Of a stretch of 64,000 nt of DNA, positions 63,365-64,000 are shown piece by piece. This DNA is from Nitzschia sp. pyKryTriq1 (Eukaryota; Bacillariophyta; Bacillariophyceae; Bacillariales; Bacillariaceae): positions 321,001 through 385,000 of the forward strand of contig OY101122.1 in the NCBI GenBank assembly GCA_956465555.1, given 5' to 3'. The position numbers and the translations under genes are program-made. The notes beneath the pieces were generated by a model, which searched no databases, was not told where the DNA came from, and saw nothing but the letters and a program-made list of their open reading frames with translations. Numbering within the stretch: position 1 is the first letter of the stretch; the number at the start of each line of letters is the position of its first letter.

Positions 63365-64000
63365 ATGACTGGGTTCCGTCGGTATGCAGTTGTTCTAACA
63401 GTCATCGTAAATATCAACGTTGTCTGGAAAGTTCAATCATTGAGCGCTATTCTGTCCAAGTGGAGCCCCTCCTGTGTGACCCTCCAAGGCGTATCCCAAA
63501 AATACCCGGACACTTTTTGGAGGAAACTGACTTCAAGTGTTCCAAGACGAACTTTTGCGCTGGAAAATGTCTCCTTGGTCTTTGATTCTTCAGGGTTGAC
63601 TCTTTTATTGGGTGAATCGTCGTCCGGAAAATCGACCATCCTGAGACTCATTTTGGGATCGGAACGCCCCGTTTCGGGGATTGTTACCCTTTCTAACGAG
63701 GACGACGATGAATCCTCTGCCTCGACTAGTATTAACCCTGCCCGCCCAGTGTGCTTGGACACAAGGCCTGCCTATGGGCAAAATGAAGTAGTGGAGGATA
63801 TTTGGAACAAGGCAATTTTGGTTCCCGTGTCCAACAAAGAAAACAGCCACCTTCACTGCAGGATCCTCATTCGCGACTTGTCCACACTATTGAAATTGCC
63901 TCGCCAGGCCAAAATTATGGATTTGTCCATGTCGGAAGTATATCTCTGTCGATTGGGGGAAGCATGTCTCCAAAGTATGTTGTCGCCTGCTCCATCCAAC
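63365..64000 (+). CDS. ABC-type ATPase domain protein, C-terminus beyond window
   Basis: 212 codons from the ATG at 63365, open to the window end. The N-terminus is mildly hydrophobic (RRYAVVLTVIVNINVVW) and may be a signal. An ABC nucleotide-binding domain follows: VTLQGVSQKYPD, FALENVSLVFDSSGLTLLLG, Walker A GESSSGKST near residues 83-91, then LRLILGSERPVSGIVTLS. The Q-loop position is not obvious after a Ser/Asp-rich insert. Where the LSGGQ signature is expected I read DLSMSEVYLCRLGEACLQS, so the signature is degenerate. Walker B is outside the window. It may be a transporter subunit or a soluble ABC protein; the substrate is unknown. Confidence 0.75.
   Translation, partial: MTGFRRYAVVLTVIVNINVVWKVQSLSAILSKWSPSCVTLQGVSQKYPDTFWRKLTSSVPRRTFALENVSLVFDSSGLTLLLGESSSGKSTILRLILGSERPVSGIVTLSNEDDDESSASTSINPARPVCLDTRPAYGQNEVVEDIWNKAILVPVSNKENSHLHCRILIRDLSTLLKLPRQAKIMDLSMSEVYLCRLGEACLQSMLSPAPSN

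Overview
The window is nuclear DNA from a photosynthetic stramenopile, almost certainly a diatom and most likely a pennate one. The evidence is a fucoxanthin-chlorophyll a/c protein gene at 27.1-27.8 kb, plastid presequences of the signal-peptide-plus-Phe type (AFAP at the FCP gene, FAAAFRP at the gyrase gene, VAFVP at a nucleotide pyrophosphatase gene), eleven short GT-AG introns of 89-141 bp, a diatom-type Ty1/copia remnant, and several protein families seen mainly in diatoms. Genes lie on both strands without operon structure. Intergenic DNA is rich in trinucleotide repeats and in GTAC, TACCGGTA and TAGTAG motifs.

Layout. 0-3 kb: large cyclic-nucleotide-type AGC protein kinase (minus, C-terminus outside the window). 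3.9-5.6 kb: O-fucosyltransferase-like type II membrane protein (minus). 7.0-9.4 kb: broken Ty1/copia fragment. 9.8-11.1 kb: Ser/Arg-rich protein. 11.6-14.1 kb: two related mitochondrial-type coiled-coil proteins, one with an EF-hand (minus). 14.9-16.4 kb: type II membrane glycosyltransferase-like protein. 17.0-25.0 kb: three tandem plus-strand paralogues of a large disordered protein family that I do not recognise and call the SEH-motif family. 25.0-26.2 kb: another type II glycosyltransferase-like protein (minus), with a 97-bp CTG tract just upstream. 27.1-27.8 kb: FCP. 28.4-31.0 kb: secreted family-3 glycoside hydrolase. 31.6-32.7 kb: plastid-targeted dCTP-pyrophosphatase-like protein. 33.5-36.9 kb: class C (GABA-B-like) GPCR with a bacterial solute-binding-type ectodomain. 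38.0-40.3 kb: myristoylated LURP-one/tubby-like protein. 40.6-40.8 kb: foldback element. 44.0-46.6 kb: a secreted hypothetical protein and a Ser-rich protein, transcribed divergently. 46.6-48.8 kb: initiator-tRNA ribosyl-phosphate transferase. 49.5-51.3 kb: membrane alpha/beta hydrolase. 51.7-55.0 kb: organelle DNA gyrase subunit A. 55.8-61.5 kb: small diatom-type genes, including a myristoylated arrestin-like protein and a TPR-like protein. 63.4 kb to the end: start of an ABC ATPase.

Functional themes. Four genes suggest membrane signalling (GPCR, arrestin-like protein, CNB-kinase and LURP-one protein, the arrestin-like and LURP-one proteins both with an N-myristoylation signal). Four are plastid or likely plastid proteins (FCP, gyrase A, dCTP pyrophosphatase, a single-pass membrane protein). 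Three are secretory-pathway glycosyltransferase-like proteins. The most unusual block is the 8-kb tandem array of SEH-motif genes. All gene models were read by eye. Intron boundaries were chosen where GT-AG borders restore the frame and a family motif.
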